A DNA stretch of 64,000 bases from Gnetum montanum (lineage: Eukaryota > Streptophyta > Gnetopsida > Gnetales > Gnetaceae): NCBI GenBank assembly GCA_015680685.1, contig MNCI01011880.1, positions 135,354 to 199,353 on the forward strand, in the 5' to 3' direction. The stretch's first letter is position 1; each line of letters begins with the position of its first letter. Below, piece by piece: positions 1 to 9,919 of the stretch. The notes below the pieces were generated by a model. That model saw nothing but the letters and a program-made list of their open reading frames with translations, was not told the origin of the DNA and searched no databases. Both the position numbers and the translations under genes were made by a program.

Positions 1-1140
1 GTCCTCCCCAAAGTAGGCTCATGCCCTTAATGCCCTAACAAACCCATATTCAAAGAGTCCATAGGCTCTAGGAATGTCATTTGGAATAAGAGTTAAAGTC
101 TTAACCACAAGAATTTACCAAAAAGAAAACAATGCGTCAACCAAGATATACACTAATGATACAATCGACAATGAGATGAATGATAGAAAGAAGAGAATGA
201 AATGGAGTCTCAAGAACAAGGTGGTGTATAGCCCCTTTTGTATTTAATGATTAATGTGACTTAGTAAATCCCATCCAAGTCCAGCCTTAAACAAACCACA
301 TCCAGTGACTTCGCATCAATGCATTCGGCCAATCCATCCACTCGAAGTAACAAGAATTCTTTCAGCTAAGAGCCATTGCCATTCCAACGAAATGAAGGAA
401 GAGAGAATGGGAAGTGAGAAGGGCCTTAGTTAGAGGGAACATGTTTATTTTAGCTTCATAACCAATGCTTGTAGCCCAAATGATTATTTTGTCCAAGGGG
501 TGTGCTTTGAATTCTCACTATTTTTTTTTTGAGTTTTTCGTGAGAATCAAACTATGCAAAGACTTATTATTTTTATTTTTATTCACTCAACTTCCTGATA
601 ATTGGATAACATCGAAATGGCAACAAAAATCAAGAAAAAAACATCCAAGCACCCAAGAGAATGACCAACACAAATGCATCAAGTTCCCTTGAAGTCACAC
701 CCTTTTCAATCCTTGAGTCATTCCTTAGTTGTGAAATGCCTAGTCACCGATTTGTTATAGTTCTTATTATTGAGAAAGGGACTATATAATTCCAAGCCAA
801 GAGTGACCATAGAAATTTGTGGATGTGTGGATGTATGGATGAAGTGGACTCATTGCCTCTCATATCAAAAGAACCATACCTTAGTATCAACATCATAACT
901 TAAAGGTAAAAACCAAACATTAGCAACCAATAGAAAACAATTCATACCATCGTTTAATAGCACATATTAGGTGACAAACTTAAAAAAAATGGATTAAACA
1001 CACACACACACACACACACAAAGAAATGAAAAAGTATAAACGATGTTGTAAAATAAAAACAAGAAAAGTTAAAGAAATGTGTAAAACAAAAATGTGTAAA
1101 AAAAATTTAAAAGAACTGAGGGCCCTGAATTATTAGCATA
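1..1140 (-). other. A1 3' untranslated region, non-coding
   Basis: No reading frame here is supported. Read on the minus strand it matches element B about 15838-17000: a purine-rich block near 1140-1155, a T-rich stretch, then blocks such as 'ggctacaagca' near 460-480 and 'taaggccc' near 420-430. This is the start of the long post-integrase region of the family. It contains a CA microsatellite near 1001-1020. Confidence 0.7.
1001..1020. repeat. (CA)n microsatellite
   Basis: About ten uninterrupted CA dinucleotides inside the A1 3' untranslated region. The equivalent stretch of element B lacks them, so the tract expanded after the copies diverged. Confidence 0.9.
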
Positions 1141-1324
1141 GGTGGCCATCTCCCCCATGACTCAATTGAAAGGGAGAGATTCAAAATAATGAGTGCCTAT
1201 TTTAATTTCTTAGAAGTGTCCAACTTCTCCCAATTGATATTTTCAGGTTAAGGGATGGAAGTCGGCAACACTCATACTCCAATGTATCTATGCCTTCATT
1301 ACGAGTGTTAGTTGTTTCCCTAGT

Positions 1325-1900
1325 TCATTCCATCCATGTTGGTGGGCTGCTCTCCTGATTAGTTGTCAACCACTGGGTGTTCTCTTGTTGTGTGGTTGCT
1401 ACATACAGGCACCTTTGTATATGAGTTTCTTGGGCACACCAGTTGCATACAAAAGATGTTGAGCATTCCTCCATGTCATCACCCTCTGAGTCACTGTATG
1501 TGATGCATGGAACTTTCTTCTTCTTGATCTTTCCATAAATGTTTTCCTTAGATATCTCCAAGGAAAGATCGCAAATTCCTAAGCATGCATTGATGGTGCT
1601 GAGCCACACCCTTCCCATTATAATTGGGAAGCCCCCTTTGTTACTATAACCTTCTATCACCAGGAAATCAACTAGGTATGACCAACCACACATAGTGGTA
1701 ATGATGTCCTCCATCAATCCCAAGGGGATGGTGATGGACTGGTCAGCCAGCTCTAGTTGAATATTGCTCTTCTTGAGTGGAGGTAGGTTCCAGGCTTTAT
1801 ACATTTCTCGTGAGATTAAGTTGACATCGGAACTTGAGTTAAGAAGAGCGTTATGTGGTTCATTCTCAGCGACTTGGAGGTAGATTAAGGGACTTCTAGG
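1325..1900 (-). pseudogene. pol: A1 retroviral-type aspartic protease, catalytically dead
   Basis: Protease domain of a Gypsy polyprotein, which would mature Gag and Pol. The minus-strand translation has the family's ELADQSI, GLMEDII, VDFLVIEG and FPIIMGRVWLSTINA blocks (compare the common LADRS, G.VEDV, VDFVV, ILGRPFLAT pattern). The active-site Asp-Ser/Thr-Gly is replaced by Asn-Ser-Ser, with Asn at 1838-1840; Asp to Asn is a single G-to-A change. The frame stays open for about 160 codons downstream of the active site. The C-terminal part is followed at once by non-coding DNA instead of reverse transcriptase, which marks the internal deletion. Confidence 0.8.
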
Positions 1901-2129
1901 ATTAGAGAGTTTCCTGGGAAGGTGGCCTACCTTGATCTAGTCGGTAACGGTATGTGTTAACATAACCTTATGCGTTGAGCTCTATTGTTGGTTTGAAGGG
2001 AGCTCTGAAGCCTTATTTGTTGGAGGAGCGTGCACAGACTCAACCACTTGTGGTTGTGAAAGCTTGTTTGGGCTTTTGGTCCTGAAGAAAGGTCTTCTCT
2101 TTGTATGGTTGTTAGAACCAGCAGTGGGT

Positions 2130-4487
2130 TAAAGGTTTATAGCTCTCATAGCATTATGTTGCTGTAGTTGAGTGGGGAGTTTCCCTTGCATTGTTGGAAC
2201 AGGTGGTAGTGGAACTATCAACGTATGAGTGACAGATGGATTCAGAGGATGGTACACGTGTGGAGTATCTCCCATAAGAGAAGGAGTCCTAAAATACTCC
2301 CAAACTTGGTAGTGACGTTGTGGAGTTGTGTGACCCATAGAGTCACTTGGAGAAATCGGCTACTGCACGTAATAACCATATGTGTCCGATTTCCGGTAAG
2401 GGTATTGTTGTCTAGGCGGTGGCATCCCCCATAACTGTGGGTGTTGCCATTTCTAGTGCTACCTGATGGGTTGTGGTGAAGTTCCACTTGGATATTATGT
2501 TAATGATTGGTGGAACTATCTTAGGTTACCTTGGGAATAAGGTAACCTTTGGGGTGCTTGCCGTCTGTTAAGTCTTGGATTGAGTGCACACACCCCAGAC
2601 TCTTGTAGATGTGAGATGATTGAACAACATGCTTTAGGATGGTCATATTGGTAGATCTCACATCCACCATCATTGTTTGTATCCAAATCCATAACCTCAT
2701 CAGTGATAGTCATCTTCCCCTTACCTTTGTCACGTGCATGGCCTGAATCTCTCCATTTTTTCTTGTCATGGTCACTACTTCGTTCCTCAGACTCCTCTAC
2801 AATTTTTAGGACTATTTTAATTTTACTATCTAAGGAGCTACATATTTCATCTACCTTAGCTGATACTTTTGTTGTTAGCTTTTGAAGCGGCAATGTCTTT
2901 CTATTCACCAACTCTAAGTGGTGACTCATCCTCTTCATCACAGAATCTCACTTTCTTCTTTTGGAGGGAAGGATCATGGTTATATTCTTTCAAGCTTTTT
3001 CTTTTTCGTAGCTCCCCTTCTTCCTTAGCTACTTACTCCAATAGTCTATGCACCTCATGGCATGTAAGTATAGATAATCTCCCTTGGGCATATGTCCCAA
3101 GGGTTCTCCTAGTTTCGTATCTTAGCCCATCTACAAGGTGGCAAAGTTGATCCCGTTGTGCATAGCCATGGCCCAGGAAACAATGTAGCAATACATAATA
3201 TCGGCCCATGGTAGCATCCAAGGGTTCATGAGTACCTTGCTTTCATCCTTGGATTTTCTTATGCAAGTTGGACACTCTGGAGTATGTTTGATATTTATCA
3301 TTGAATAATTCTAGCATTGTACTCCACCTCCTAATGGTTTCCGGCTCTAAGGACCGATACCAACTCTTTGCTTCTTTTATGAATGTCTTAGGGAATAAAT
3401 TTAGTTTCTGCCACTTATTCTTGATATTCTACAAGGCATAGGCATCATGAAATGCCTGTAAGTGATTTTGCAGATCAGCGTTGTATCCTCCCTCAAATCG
3501 GGGGATATTATTCATATCTAGTCATTTGATCCGACTATCTTTCTGATGCCTTGTAGGTATCCTAAATACCTCTGTAATGTCTAACATACTCCAATTTTCT
3601 AGTAGAGGTTTTTCAATGTCATCTCTCTCATGATGTCTATGATGCCTACGTTGTTCCCTACTTTCCCTTCTATTCCTTGACTCTCTAGAATACCCTCATT
3701 GTCACTCTTGACTCTCTTATTGAGGGTTCTCATCTTTCTTATCCTTATCCTCATCGTTATGCTCTCTGTGGCTGCATCCTGATGTGGAAGGAGAGGGTGA
3801 ATGATGTGATGAAGAAGAAGAAGAAGGAGAACCATCGCCATGATGATGTTTCTTACCTTCTCTTCGATGGCTATGGCCCCAATCGTGATGACGATCCGAG
3901 TGCTTGTTCTTGTCATGTGTTTTTGTTCCCTCAATGAACACTTGGTGTTCATGGGTATCAGAACTAGGGTTATGAATCATGGAGTGTAAGTTTTGATACC
4001 CCACCTCCTTATAATTATTAGGAGGGGGGACATCATTCAATAGAGAACCTGTTATAACTTGTTCACCATCTTCGATTTCGCTTAGGACATGTGAGACCCC
4101 TTTGCCCTTCAATAATGTACGGTGGCTCTCCTACCGCGAGTTCCTTAAACATTGCGCTACTATGGGATGGTAATCCCTTATGTCAAAATCACCTACAATG
4201 TATTTAGCATATAGCTGCATCATGCATATTTATGCAAGAGCACGAAGGAGCATGTTTGGGACTACCCGATTTGGGGGTAACACTATGTTACCTTGCAAAT
4301 CACGCCAACACATTTGTTCATCCTGATGGAGGATAAAAGTAAAATCGAGTATATACTCATCGGGATGAGTATATACCACTCGATGCTCTTGAGGAACTGG
4401 TGGCTCTCAGTTATGCATGTTACATTGCTGACTGTTTCTTGTATGATCCCTAGGTGGTGAAGTGCTTTTATGAGAAGAAGAAGACAT
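2130..4487 (-). pseudogene. gag: A1 gag, decayed
   Basis: Structural Gag polyprotein. I chose the start at 4487 because the Met-Ser-Ser-Ser-Ser opening matches element B's gag start at 9920, and both continue into a YTH..EY.LDFTF.L segment. A Ser/His-rich linker encoded at 3717-4112 follows. The capsid-like part includes a block at 3033-3221 with the LVDGLRYETRR and YAQGRLS patterns typical of plant retrotransposon Gag. Next comes a charged segment with a VNRKTLP.QK motif (2516-2941), matched in element B at 11376-11639. Several frameshifts and stops break the frame. The 2130-2500 part is poorly conserved. Confidence 0.75.
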
Positions 4488-4613
4488 CTTAGTTTAATTT
4501 GGTGTGCTATTTGTTGTTATTTTATTTTGTGTATGATTAACCCTAAGGGTTTGTTTTAGCTTCCCAATGATGTGGATGATTTCCTATGTTCTACTTAGCG
4601 CATAAACACTTAG

Positions 4614-4631
4614 TCCCCAGCAATGGCACCA
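4614..4631 (-). promoter_or_regulatory. A1 primer-binding site, tRNA-Asp type
   Basis: The minus strand one base inside the LTR reads TGGTGCCATTGCTGGGGA. The 3' end of plant tRNA-Asp predicts TGGCGCCGTTGCCGGGGA. The three differences are all C-to-T or G-to-A within CpG. Element B has the same site at 9765-9782. Athila elements commonly use tRNA-Asp. Confidence 0.85.
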
Positions 4632-4632
4632 A

Positions 4633-5492
4633 TGATGAGTGGCGAGGTACCCCTACACTCAACCATACGAATACAAGTGTTACATGCACGATCCGATTGA
4701 ATTTCGTAGATAAGTGCCTACATGCCTCATGGAACACTTAAGGTTAATCATTTGTTGTCTTCCCAGACTTACTTGTATTTGTCATGGTTGTATGGTTAAG
4801 TAAGTCTAAGGTAAGTGATTTTTATGTCTTTTATGTTTTATCACCTATGCTAATGAGGTAAAAGGTGAAGAGACTAATTAACTAACTTTAACTAACTAAC
4901 TAAGCCTTAATTAACCTAGCATCAGTATCCGTTCCCACTTGTTGTTCACACCCTGAGCCAATGCAACCTTCTAGGATTACCGAATGTTAGTTGTTACTGG
5001 GATTACTAAGTGTAACACATGTGCTCGAAGCAGTCGTACTAAATGCACTTAACTATGAGAGAAGGGTTGAGAGAGATTTAATTAACTAATAAAGCATTTA
5101 AATGATGAACAATAAATAATAATAATTAAAGTCCTATTTAGCCTATTCCATGCATTGCAAGGTTTATCCAACAGTTCATCTTTATTATCGTACACAAACT
5201 TGTGCTCAAGTACAATATTTGCTCGAATAAAGATCCATTCACTTTGGAGCTCCTATTGCAGGCACATGAAAATTATTCTATCTCTGGAGAGGTAAAACTA
5301 CTAGAGTTTTGCTAAGGGTCAAGATCTAGCATGAATGAAAAGGGTCACCTTTTATTTATAGATTTGACTATGTGCTGCGATATCATGTATGCGATATCGT
5401 AGGCACGACGTGATATCGCGTACGCGATCTCGCAGAGAGGACACGATATCACATATGCGATATCATGGCCCATGCGATATCGGATCCCATCA
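4633..5492 (-). repeat. A1 5' LTR (860 bp)
   Basis: On the minus strand it starts TGATGGG and ends ACTCATCA, the same inverted termini as element B's LTRs (857 and about 851 bp). A TATA box (CTATAAATA) lies on the minus strand at about 5353-5361. Between it and the LTR start the U3 holds a GATATC cluster not seen in B. The primer-binding site follows one base after the inner end. Confidence 0.85.
5379..5481. repeat. GATATC palindrome cluster in the A1 U3
   Basis: Six exact GATATC palindromes, most as GCGATATC, plus one GATCTC variant, lie in about 105 bp directly upstream of the A1 TATA box. Repeats in this position are candidate transcription-factor sites. No factor is identified. Confidence 0.8.
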
Positions 5493-5849
5493 ACTATAGA
5501 GTTGAGTGGAGTGATGGATGACGTGGTCTCACTACCTATTAACATGAATAGAATCAATGTCCCATTAGTAAACATCAAAATTACAAAATGAAATCTAGCC
5601 ATTTGTACTTAAATAATTGATAAACTTTAAACCACTATTGATAGCAGTTTTAGCTTGCACCAAGTCCGTATGCTAATGAAGAAAAAAAGAAGAAACATAA
5701 GGAAAATTCAAATAACCAAAATAAGATAAAATATAGAAAAATAAAAAATACTCAAGAAAATGAAAACTTACTAACAATGATGTAAAAAAAAAAGTAAAAA
5801 ACTAAGGAACCACTTCATTTGATATCAACATGGATGGCCATCTTCCCCA

Positions 5850-7150
5850 TGACTGAGTTAAAAGGAGGAAATCTAAGAGATTGAATGAGCATATCCATCT
5901 ATTGAGGCATTGGTGTCACTGGTTATTGTTGGTTCATGGAAAGGTCTTATTTGTTGAGTGTTGACTAACTTTGTCTTATTTGGGCTAGTAAGATGGTAGT
6001 TTAACATGGCCCAAAATGAAAAGTTTTCATAGATGATATAAGGGCCCACCCATAATGTTTAAAACTTGGTTTGTTAAGGTACATGCATAGCAGTCCAATA
6101 AAGCACCTTATCTCCTGGTTAAAATTTAAATTTTCTAATCCTAAGGTCATGGCATTGTTTATTGTATGCCTTGTACACTTCGTTAGATGATAGGATCACT
6201 AATTGATTCTCATCTAATACGTTGAGATTCATCAAGCATTCTTTCTATGCTAGACTTAGGTCAAAGTTGAGGTCACAGGGAGTTGATGATGTACAAAGTT
6301 TTGATTGGATAGGAAGTGTTGGGAGTTTTCTATACATAAGCTCATAAGGAGAGTATCCTATAGGGAGTTTCCAAGTTGAATGATAATCCCACAGGACATC
6401 ATTGAATTTAGAGCTCTAGCCTTGCCTATATTTACTAACTATTCTCATTAGTATTTTGGTTATCTTACTATTAGTGACTTCTGCTTGACCATTAGCTTAG
6501 AGGTAGTAGGGAGTTATTAATTTATTCTTAACCCCCAAGAATTGCATGAATTTCTAAAAAGTGGTGCTTGTAAAGTGTGTCTTGATATTAAAAATAAGTA
6601 CCCTTGACATGCCAAGCTTGTTTACAACATATTTTTATACAAACCAGGCTACTGTAGAGGATATGCAATTGGTGGCGATTTCATCTTCTAACCATTTTGT
6701 GTAGTAGTTAATAGCTATAATTATATAGGCCTTCTTATTGAACATGGGATTAATGAGCCCCAAAAAGTTAATTCCATATAGGTCGAAAGGCTCTAGTGGT
6801 TGGATCTACTATTGGGACCCTTCCATACAAGTTTTCATCCCCTCATCATGTTAACATTAATGACATGAGTGGATGAAGTGATGGAAATCTTTGAAAAGTA
6901 TTGGCTAATAATATCCTACCATGAGTATTTTACTAATCGTTCACCTCCCAACATAATGGCCCCCATAAGGGCCCTCATGTGCATCTTGAAGGACTTGTAG
7001 TTGATCAACATCAAGAATGCACCATCAAACCAAGCCATCCATGCAAATCTTGTAAAGATTACCATTGATCTTCATGAAGTGTTTAGCTTGGTGAAGAAAC
7101 TACTATTTCTTCTTATGGTCCCATCCTTGTGGAATCTCCTAAGTGAGGAG
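5850..7150 (-). pseudogene. pol: A2 integrase remnant
   Basis: Reads as degenerate Gypsy integrase on the minus strand, with many stops and short indels. I place it by co-linearity with element B integrase (14560-15840) and by short matches such as the segment for conversion of the tissue-culture-like 'YRSTWKLP' block near 6330-6370. It ends at a purine-rich block near 5830-5845 that also closes integrase in elements A1 and B. No catalytic residue can be assigned with certainty. Confidence 0.55.
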
Positions 7151-7203
7151 ATAGGATAGGATGGACTCATACTAGTTGATCTCCTTGGGATCTTGTTATG
7201 TAA

Positions 7204-7458
7204 CTAAGACAAGTGGTTAGCTACCACATTCTTGGTTCCCTTTCTGTACACCATCGTAAGGTCAAACTCTTGTAAGATCACTAGCCACCATATAACATAG
7301 GGGCTCACCATTGGTTTGTTCATGAGAAACCTAATAGCACTATGATCTATGTGCACAAACACCTTGTACTCAAGCACATAGTGCCTGAACTTCCCTGGAG
7401 CATACACCACTGCCATGAATTCTTTGTCAATGGTTGTGTAATTGAGTTGTGCTTCCAC
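7204..7458 (-). pseudogene. pol: A2 RNase H fragment
   Basis: Open stretch of 84 codons with the plant Gypsy RNase H pattern: LNYTTIDKE, a FRHYVLEYKVFVHIDHSA segment (usually YTDH), then QEFDL and a terminal VVANHLS (usually VADHLSR). It degrades the RNA strand of the RNA/DNA hybrid in reverse transcription. The same domain in element B lies at 14157-14412 and shows the same block order. The Asp of the final motif is replaced by Asn (VVAN), a G-to-A type change. Confidence 0.85.
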
Positions 7459-7559
7459 AATGCTTCTACTACCATAGTGGATGTAATAGGAATGTTTCTA
7501 ATTGTGTCAACACATCTTCTAAGGCATAGTTTGATGCATCCATCATAATATGGAAGGGT

Positions 7560-8040
7560 CTTGATGAGTCACAAGCTCGTAGGATTGGTGTTTATACAAG
7601 TTTTTTCTTAAGGTGTTAGACTACATGCTCGCATTCCTTAGTCCAAACAACTAATGCATCCTTCTTTGTGAGCTCTACCAATAGTTTCACAATCTTAGAA
7701 AAGTTCTTAATGAAAAGCTTGTAATAACTAGTGTGTCCAAGGAATGACCTCACATCTTTAATAGTTTCAAGCTATATGATAATTCCTTGGAATACCCTTA
7801 TCTTTTCTAAGTCAACCTCAATCCCTTTGCTAGAAATACGGTGCTCCAATACAATGCCTTCTTGAATCATTAAATGACATTAAGGTTGGTCTCCACACAC
7901 CATTTTAGAACTTGTTCTAAATTATCCAAGGCTTGATGAAATGTAGCCCCATAGGTGGAGAAGTCATCCATCAACACCTCCACCCCACTACTGATCTATA
8001 ATTGGAAGATGTTGAGGACCAAGCATTGAAATATAGCAAG
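7560..8040 (-). pseudogene. pol: A2 reverse transcriptase palm fragment
   Basis: Minus-strand reading gives a VEVLMDDFSTYG segment at about 7975-7940, the Gypsy form of the YxDD catalytic loop with both Asp residues kept. It is followed by the thumb and connection region with several stops. The N-terminal half of RT is absent because the element is truncated near 8040. Element B has the matching MDDFSTYGA block at about 13620-13655. Confidence 0.8.
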
Positions 8041-8094
8041 AGCAAGTTCCAAGATTTATGAGGGGATGTCAAACTCCAAAAATTAAATATATTT

Positions 8095-8790
8095 AGAGTA
8101 CAAAAGCAAAGAAGCAAAGGAGAAACTTCAAAATAACAAAATGAAAAGGCCCAATAGTTTTGAGAATGCCTTTTTTAGGTTTTCATCCTCATAACCAATC
8201 CTTAAAACCCTTACCTTTGGGGTAGGAAAAGGATCAAATCTTGCCCTTATTCAAAAGTTCCCTAATGGGTTTTCACTTCCTACTAAAGGCTTCCTATTAA
8301 TAAAAAATAAAACTATAGAGAGAAACATTTAGAAATTTTATTGAAGCATCAACTATTGAATGATGTCATCTTGAACTAACAAAGGAAAAAAATTAGCTAG
8401 AGAATCTCGATGAAAAAGCCACATTATATTGAATCTTCTAATTGATCTAAAGAATAAGAGGAAAAAAGTAATGCCAAATATGAAGTAGAAATTCTTAATT
8501 TGTAGAGTTTCATCAAATAAAAATTCATCTAATCCTAGTTGAAAACCATATAAATATCTACTACACCAAGTTTAAGAGCTATGCGCAAGGGGACAAGTAA
8601 AACAACAATGGATAAATGTATCTTCGATATTATAAATAGGATGTCTTGAATCATGAACATCCAAATGAGAGGATCGAATACCAATAGGTCAACCTTGATG
8701 AATCAAGTATCACAAAAAATGTCAAATTTTTGGAGTGGTGGCTTTCCATATCTTTTGAATTCACTACATTTATAACTACACATTATGATT
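8095..8790 (-). pseudogene. L1-type LINE tail with zf-RVT-like domain
   Basis: Minus-strand translation of 8760-8570 shows IWKATTPKI, then HFL.YLIHQG.PIGIR, HPIYNIEDTFIHC and TCPLAHSS. This is the arrangement of the zinc-binding segment after the reverse transcriptase of plant L1 LINEs (W....P.K...F.W, CP.C...E...H....C). The first Cys is Tyr. Several stops are present (Trp or Gln positions). Downstream to about 8095 it resembles the LINE C-terminal end but I cannot align it confidently. It lies between A2's break and element B. Confidence 0.55.
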
Positions 8791-8901
8791 AACCTTCCGA
8801 AGATAAGAGTTCTCAGATTATGAGAAAATCTACCATAATGTGTAAAAATGTCAATGCATACAAATAAGGGGTTAAAGGTTCAAACCTCAAGATGTACAAT
8901 C

Positions 8902-8906
8902 ATAAG
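8902..8906. repeat. Target site duplication of element B, left copy (ATAAG)
   Basis: ATAAG directly before the 5' LTR. The identical ATAAG follows the 3' LTR at 40898-40902. A perfect 5-bp duplication 32 kb apart shows that everything between entered as one element plus later insertions. Confidence 0.92.
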
Positions 8907-9763
8907 TGATGAGTTGCATTTAGTTGGTTGCGTCGCCGAGGCCCCATCAACACAATGTTGATTTTCGGCTATAAATACGTGCTTGCAGCTGCATTTATGA
9001 CAATTAGAGATTGAAGTTGCAATGAAACTCTTGCATTTTTTCCATTTGAAAGTAAGAATTTTTCCTCAAGTGCCTGTAGTAGGTGTCATTGAGTGTACAG
9101 ATATTTATTCGAGCATTATTGTACCTAAGCACGATAGTGTGTGCAGCAATAAAGACAAGTTTTCTAATAAACCTTGTAGCACTTTGGATAGACTATCTAT
9201 TTCAATTATGCATTCAATGTTATTAATTATTTATTAAATTTTTTCATTAGTTATTAAATATTTTCCAATTATTACATTAATAAATCAATTAAGCTATATA
9301 GATTACATGCATAAGTATGACTGCTTCAAGTGTAACACATATTCACTTGGTAATTCTAATAGCATTATTGCTTGGTATTCCTAGTAGCATAGCACTTGGT
9401 CACCTAGCAATGAATATGTGGGTTCAAGATGTGTACAAAAAGTGGGATCAAATGCTTATGTAGGAATAGTTTAATGCTAGTTAATTAGTTAATTTAGTTT
9501 AGTCAATCCAATTCCTTTTATCTACATTTTTGAACACAAACTATAAAACATAAAATGATAAAAATCATATGCCTCAGTTACGCTTAACATTCCAATGTAC
9601 ATCACAAGTTTAATTGGGAAGACAATGATTAACCTTAAGGCAAGATTCACTTCCTAAAGAACTAGTGCATTGAAAATGATAAAGTTCATGGAATTTAACT
9701 GGATCTCATGTGAACGCTTTTTGATTTGTATGGTTGGGCATAGGGGTACCTCACCACTCATCA
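8907..9763 (+). repeat. Element B 5' LTR (857 bp)
   Basis: Starts TGATGAGT and ends ACTCATCA, an 8-bp terminal inverted repeat. TATA box CTATAAATA at 8969-8977. It aligns along its length with 21063-21582 plus 40567-40897, for example the shared GCACGATAGTGTGTGCAGC block near 9130-9150 and 21297-21317. The two LTRs look roughly 15-20% different by eye, so the insertion is old. Confidence 0.92.
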
Positions 9764-9764
9764 T

Positions 9765-9782
9765 TGGTGCCATTGCTAGGGA
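9765..9782 (+). promoter_or_regulatory. Element B primer-binding site, tRNA-Asp type
   Basis: TGGTGCCATTGCTAGGGA starts two bases after the 5' LTR. It differs from the tRNA-Asp complement TGGCGCCGTTGCCGGGGA at four bases, all C-to-T or G-to-A and all inside the three CpG dinucleotides. Confidence 0.88.
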
Positions 9783-9919
9783 CTTTGTTTGTTGAAATGT
9801 GCACTATTTAGGTTTAAGTAAATACCATTAATATCGTTATACAAACCTCAAGGTCAATATCATTTCCACTGTACATAGAATTATAAAAGGACACTGATAA
9901 TTTGATTTTGTTTTGTAAA

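Larger units (their letters stand above)
1..5492 (-). mobile_element. Element A1: partial Athila-like Ty3/Gypsy retrotransposon
   Basis: Minus-strand LTR retrotransposon with, in element order, a 5' LTR (4633-5492), a tRNA-Asp-type primer site, gag and a protease remnant. The sequence then jumps directly to the post-integrase untranslated region. The stretch 1140-1 aligns by eye with 15838-17000 of element B (same order of conserved blocks), so reverse transcriptase, RNase H and integrase are deleted between about 1140 and 1325. The 3' LTR lies beyond the window start. Lineage is inferred from the primer site, the gag and protease style, and the long region after integrase seen in the related element B. 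A1 sits inside A2, because the DNA beyond its LTR (5493-5830) continues A2's own 3' region. Confidence 0.85.
5493..8040 (-). mobile_element. Element A2: Athila-like pol remnant
   Basis: Second minus-strand copy of the family. It holds, from high to low coordinates, the RT palm (about 8040-7560), RNase H (7458-7204), integrase remnants (about 7150-5900) and the start of the 3' untranslated region (about 5850-5493). The last aligns with element B about 15838-16235, where A1 interrupts it. The 5' half (LTR, gag, protease) is missing above 8040, where unrelated LINE sequence follows. Confidence 0.8.

Noticed and set aside
3717-4112. His/Ser-rich frame as a metal-binding protein
   Set aside because: It is the linker part of A1 gag. 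Element B has the same low-complexity linker in the same place (10420-10640).
5493-5830. A1 and A2 as a tandem sharing one LTR
   Set aside because: There is no polypurine tract before the LTR, and the A2 sequence aligns with a mid-3' region of element B, so A1 interrupts A2.
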